7,932 bases of DNA from an uncultured Mycoplasmatota bacterium (lineage in GTDB: Bacteria > Bacillota_I > Bacilli_A > RF39 > UBA660), in contig URBG01000048.1 of assembly GCA_900546055.1 (NCBI GenBank), forward strand, positions 1 through 7,932. The letters are read 5' to 3'. The position numbers were made by a program, and so were the translations under genes. Below, piece by piece: positions 5,404 through 7,932 of this stretch. Each line of letters starts with the position of its first letter. The stretch's first letter is position 1. Under the pieces are notes generated by a model. That model had not been told where the DNA came from. It saw only the letters and a program-made list of their open reading frames with translations, and ran no database searches.

Positions 5404-6282
5404 ATGTTTTTTAAAAATGTGTTCGATGACAATAAAATTGTTCAAGAAATTTATAATAGTGATCGTTTAAAACGCTATACGATATTTATTCTAGGGGTTA
5501 TATTACAAGCGTTAGCTTTTAATATATTCATTTTACCTAGTGATATGGTTTTTGGTGTCAGCGGAATTTCAGTTATTTTAAATGCGATTTTTAGTATTAA
5601 TCCAGCTTATATAATTTTAGTGGCTAATTTATTACTTATTGTTGCTAGTTTAGTTTATTTAGGTAAAGAGGTCACTAGCTATACAATTGTTGGTGCTATT
5701 TTATATCCGGTATTAGTAGAAATAACTTCGTTTATACCCTCTTATATTGATTTAGGTCAAACAGAACCGGTAATTATTGCTTTAACAGGAGCCGTTTTAT
5801 ATGGATTTGGGACAGGAATGGTTTTTAAAGGTGGGTATACAACTGGGGGGACGGATGTTTTAAAACAAATAGTATCTAAATATGCCAAAAAATCAGTTGG
5901 ACAATCAACACTTTATGTCGAAGGCATAATTGTAACATTTGGTATTTTTATCTTTGGATGGCAATCATTTATCTATTCGGTTATTTCTTTAGCAATTATC
6001 AGTACTATTACTGATAAGGTTATGCTTGGCGTTAACGAATATAAGAGTTTTCAGATTATAACAACTAAGGAGAAAGAAATTAAACAATATATTTTAAATC
6101 AATTACATCATGGTGTAACGATTATTGATAGTAAAGGTGGTTTTGCAGATAGCCATAAGTATTTACTTCTTTGTACAGTACCAACAAAGGAATATTTCTT
6201 ACTTAAAGAAGGTATTTTACGAATCGATAAAGATGCTTTCTTTATTGTAACGGATACTTATGAGGTGAAGGGCGAGTATTAG
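5404..6282 (+). CDS. YitT-family multi-pass membrane protein
   Basis: A 292-residue integral membrane protein. About six hydrophobic segments lie between residues 24 and 205. Family features are ILPSDMVFGVSGISVIL (44-59) and GFGTGMVFKGGYTTGGTDVLKQI (134-156). A soluble C-terminal domain of the DUF2179 type spans about 213-288 (FQIITTKEKEIKQYIL...GVTIIDSKGGF...FIVTDTYEVKGEY). The length and the two-domain plan are normal for the YitT/UPF0750 family. The transport or other function of the family is not established. The ATG lies one base after the prfB stop. AAGGGG inside the last prfB codons is its ribosome binding site, so it is probably translated in step with prfB. From memory, Bacillus has the paralogue yvjA in the same place, but I give no symbol since YitT paralogues are many. 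Confidence 0.9.
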   Translation: MFFKNVFDDNKIVQEIYNSDRLKRYTIFILGVILQALAFNIFILPSDMVFGVSGISVILNAIFSINPAYIILVANLLLIVASLVYLGKEVTSYTIVGAILYPVLVEITSFIPSYIDLGQTEPVIIALTGAVLYGFGTGMVFKGGYTTGGTDVLKQIVSKYAKKSVGQSTLYVEGIIVTFGIFIFGWQSFIYSVISLAIISTITDKVMLGVNEYKSFQIITTKEKEIKQYILNQLHHGVTIIDSKGGFADSHKYLLLCTVPTKEYFLLKEGILRIDKDAFFIVTDTYEVKGEY

Positions 6283-6297
6283 AAAGTAGGATGAATT

Positions 6298-6981
6298 ATG
6301 GATTTAATTAGATTAGTAAATGTCAAAAAGACATATAAGACAGGGGTAACTGCAATTCAGGATTTAAATTTGTCGATAAAAAAAGGCGAATTTGTCTTTA
6401 TTATTGGATCAACTGGTTGTGGGAAAAGTACCCTTATTAAGATGCTTTACCGTGAAGAAAAACCAACTAGTGGTCAAATTGTCGTTGGTGGAGTTGACGT
6501 TGGGAAACTTCGAAATGGTAAGGTTTATAAAATAAGAAGAAAAATAGGCGTGGTTTTCCAAGATTATAAATTACTTCCTAAATCAACAGTTTATGAAAAT
6601 GTAGCGTTTGCTTTAGAAATATTTGGAATTCCTAAAGAGGAAATTCATTCAAAAGTTGTTAAAGTGTTAGAACTTGTTGGTTTGAAGCATAAGATTAAAA
6701 GTTATCCAGCACAACTTTCTGGTGGTGAACAGCAACGTGTAGCAATTGCAAGAGCGATTGTTAATGGACCTAAATTATTAATTTGTGATGAGCCTACTGG
6801 TAATTTGGACCCATCAACTAGTATGGAAATTATGAAAGTTTTGGAGGAAATTAATAAATTAGGAACGACAATTATTATGGTTACGCATAGTATTGATATT
6901 GTTAAGGAAATGAATAAGCGCGTTATTGTGTTAGACTCTGGAAGGCTGTTAAAGGATTATGAAGAAGGGACGTATAGATAA
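6298..6981 (+). CDS. ftsE: Cell division ATP-binding protein FtsE
   Basis: The 227-residue ATPase subunit of FtsEX, the ABC-type complex at the cytoplasmic face of the membrane that drives activation of peptidoglycan hydrolases. All ABC motifs are present: Walker A GSTGCGKST at 37-45, Q-loop glutamine at 88, signature LSGGEQQR at 140-147, Walker B LLICDEP at 160-166 with the catalytic Glu165, D-loop GNLD, and H-loop His197. The Walker A spelling differs from the common FtsE form GPSGAGKS but keeps all essential residues. Length is typical. The identification rests on these motifs, the FtsE-like Q-loop context VFQDYKLLPKSTVYENVAFAL, and the overlapping ftsX. AGGA at 6288-6291 sets the start. 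An ATG at 6291 is out of frame and opens only a 6-codon reading frame. Confidence 0.95.
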   Translation: MDLIRLVNVKKTYKTGVTAIQDLNLSIKKGEFVFIIGSTGCGKSTLIKMLYREEKPTSGQIVVGGVDVGKLRNGKVYKIRRKIGVVFQDYKLLPKSTVYENVAFALEIFGIPKEEIHSKVVKVLELVGLKHKIKSYPAQLSGGEQQRVAIARAIVNGPKLLICDEPTGNLDPSTSMEIMKVLEEINKLGTTIIMVTHSIDIVKEMNKRVIVLDSGRLLKDYEEGTYR

Positions 6982-7880
6982 TGAAGACATTTAGAATTAT
7001 AGGTCGAAATATTAGAGATGCCTTTAAAGGCGTATTTAGAAACTTTTCTTTATCTTTAGCGTCTATTTCTTGTATAACAATAACATTAATTGTCGTGGCT
7101 GTTTCAATTATTTTATCTTATAATGTGGATAATTTTACTAATTTAGTTGAAAAGGACGTAACAATCGTTGCATTTTTAGACAATGATCTTAAAGATGATC
7201 AAATTGATGGTATTAAAGATAAAATTAGTGTTATTGATAATGTTGAAAAATATGAATTTATTTCAAAAACTGACATTACTAAAGATATGATGGATTCATC
7301 TGACGTATTTGAAAGTATTATGAAAAATTGGAGTGATGAAGAAAATCCAATTCAAAATACTTTCCAAGTTAAGGTTGAGGATATCAATGATATTGATGAT
7401 GTAGCTAAGGAAATTAAAAAGATTGATGGAGTAACTTTAGTTAAATATGGGGAAGGAATGGTGGAACAGTTAGTATCTGTTTTCGATGTCGTTCACAAGG
7501 TATGTTTAATTTCAGTAGTTGCTTTGATATTAGTTACGGCGTTCTTAATTTCAAATACAATTAAAATAACTATTTCTTCAAGACAAAGGGAAATTAGTAT
7601 TATGCGTTTAATTGGAGCTTCTAATTTAAATATTAGAATACCATTTATTATTGAAGGTTTATTATTAGGAGCTTTAGGTTCAATTATTCCAATTATTATG
7701 ACGATATATGGATATATATCACTTTATCAAAGATTTAATGGTCAATTATTCTCACCATTTATTAAATTAATACCACCAACACCATTTGTTTATACTACTT
7801 CATTGTTGTTATTAGGTATTGGTATTGTCGTAGGTATGTTTGGTTCATGGAGAGCAGTTAGAAAACATTTAAAAATATAA
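6981..7880 (+). CDS. ftsX: Cell division protein FtsX
   Basis: The 299-residue membrane subunit of FtsEX. A cytoplasmic N-terminus (NIRDAFKGVFRN) leads into membrane segment 1 (about 24-46). An extracytoplasmic domain of about 120 residues (50-170) follows, where hydrolases or their activators bind in other species. Three more membrane segments lie at about 171-193, 219-245 and 270-288. The conserved SSRQREISIMRLIGAS motif after segment 2 is typical of FtsX. Its ATG shares one base with the ftsE stop (TAATG), so the two are translationally coupled, with AAGGGA at 6965-6970 as a likely ribosome binding site. In Bacillus FtsEX activates the endopeptidase CwlO; no such partner lies within this window. 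Confidence 0.95.
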   Translation: MKTFRIIGRNIRDAFKGVFRNFSLSLASISCITITLIVVAVSIILSYNVDNFTNLVEKDVTIVAFLDNDLKDDQIDGIKDKISVIDNVEKYEFISKTDITKDMMDSSDVFESIMKNWSDEENPIQNTFQVKVEDINDIDDVAKEIKKIDGVTLVKYGEGMVEQLVSVFDVVHKVCLISVVALILVTAFLISNTIKITISSRQREISIMRLIGASNLNIRIPFIIEGLLLGALGSIIPIIMTIYGYISLYQRFNGQLFSPFIKLIPPTPFVYTTSLLLLGIGIVVGMFGSWRAVRKHLKI

Positions 7881-7901
7881 GCAACTATTGTTGCTTTTTT
7901 T
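7879..7901 (+). terminator. Intrinsic terminator after ftsX
   Basis: GCAAC (7881-7885), loop TATT, GTTGC (7890-7894), extendable by two A-T pairs, followed by seven T (7895-7901). The ftsX stop codon sits at the base of the stem. It ends the prfB-ftsX operon. Confidence 0.9.
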
Positions 7902-7921
7902 GATGAAAAAAGTTGAAATAG

Positions 7922-7927
7922 TTGACA
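7922..7927 (+). promoter_or_regulatory. Possible -35 box of the next promoter
   Basis: A perfect TTGACA follows the ftsX terminator by 20 bases. The -10 box would lie beyond the window, so this cannot be confirmed. Confidence 0.3.
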
Positions 7928-7932
7928 ATAGG

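Noticed and set aside
7903..7932. Start of a new gene at the ATG at 7903
   Set aside because: It follows the terminator T run directly, has no ribosome binding site, and contains a TTGACA box that fits a promoter better. The stretch is too short to judge.

Overview
The window is AT-rich DNA from a low-G+C Bacillota-type bacterium. The gene set is typical of Bacilli: a spore-type YunB protein, a YutD-family protein, a YitT-family membrane protein, prfB with the classic +1 frameshift, and ftsE-ftsX. UGA is a true stop here: prfB encodes release factor 2, its frameshift site is UGA, and the 442-residue protein ends in TGA. This excludes the UGA=Trp mycoplasmas. An uncultured gut lineage near RF39 or Erysipelotrichales would fit, but that is inference from gene content and style.

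Left part (1-1219): the 3' end of one tail-collar-like gene is followed 14 bases later by a complete paralogue. The complete copy has an N-terminal signal peptide, so these look like secreted fibre-like proteins rather than virion parts. The two genes share a perfect 55-base block flanked by diverged sequence, which suggests gene conversion. Both carry HxH motifs like those that bind metal in trimeric phage fibres. The spacer at 1022-1219 holds three hairpins in a row and then a T7 run, a possible small structured RNA or elaborate terminator. It is followed by the promoter of the next gene.

Middle part (1220-4182): a single-pass membrane-anchored protein has an extracytoplasmic region rich in Tyr, Trp and Ser and containing internal repeats. 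It converges on a two-CBS-domain protein, the only minus-strand gene, and both stop codons lie inside one shared bidirectional terminator. The CBS gene is divergent from yunB (sporulation, membrane-anchored), which is followed by a yutD-like gene with its own extended -10 promoter.

Right part (4183-7932): prfB, a YitT-family gene, ftsE and ftsX are packed with gaps of 1 and 15 bases and a 1-base overlap, consistent with one operon. It ends in a clear intrinsic terminator. RF2 makes its own level the signal for frameshifting, and FtsEX is the ABC-type complex that controls peptidoglycan hydrolases at the membrane. The last 30 bases may hold the -35 box of the next promoter.
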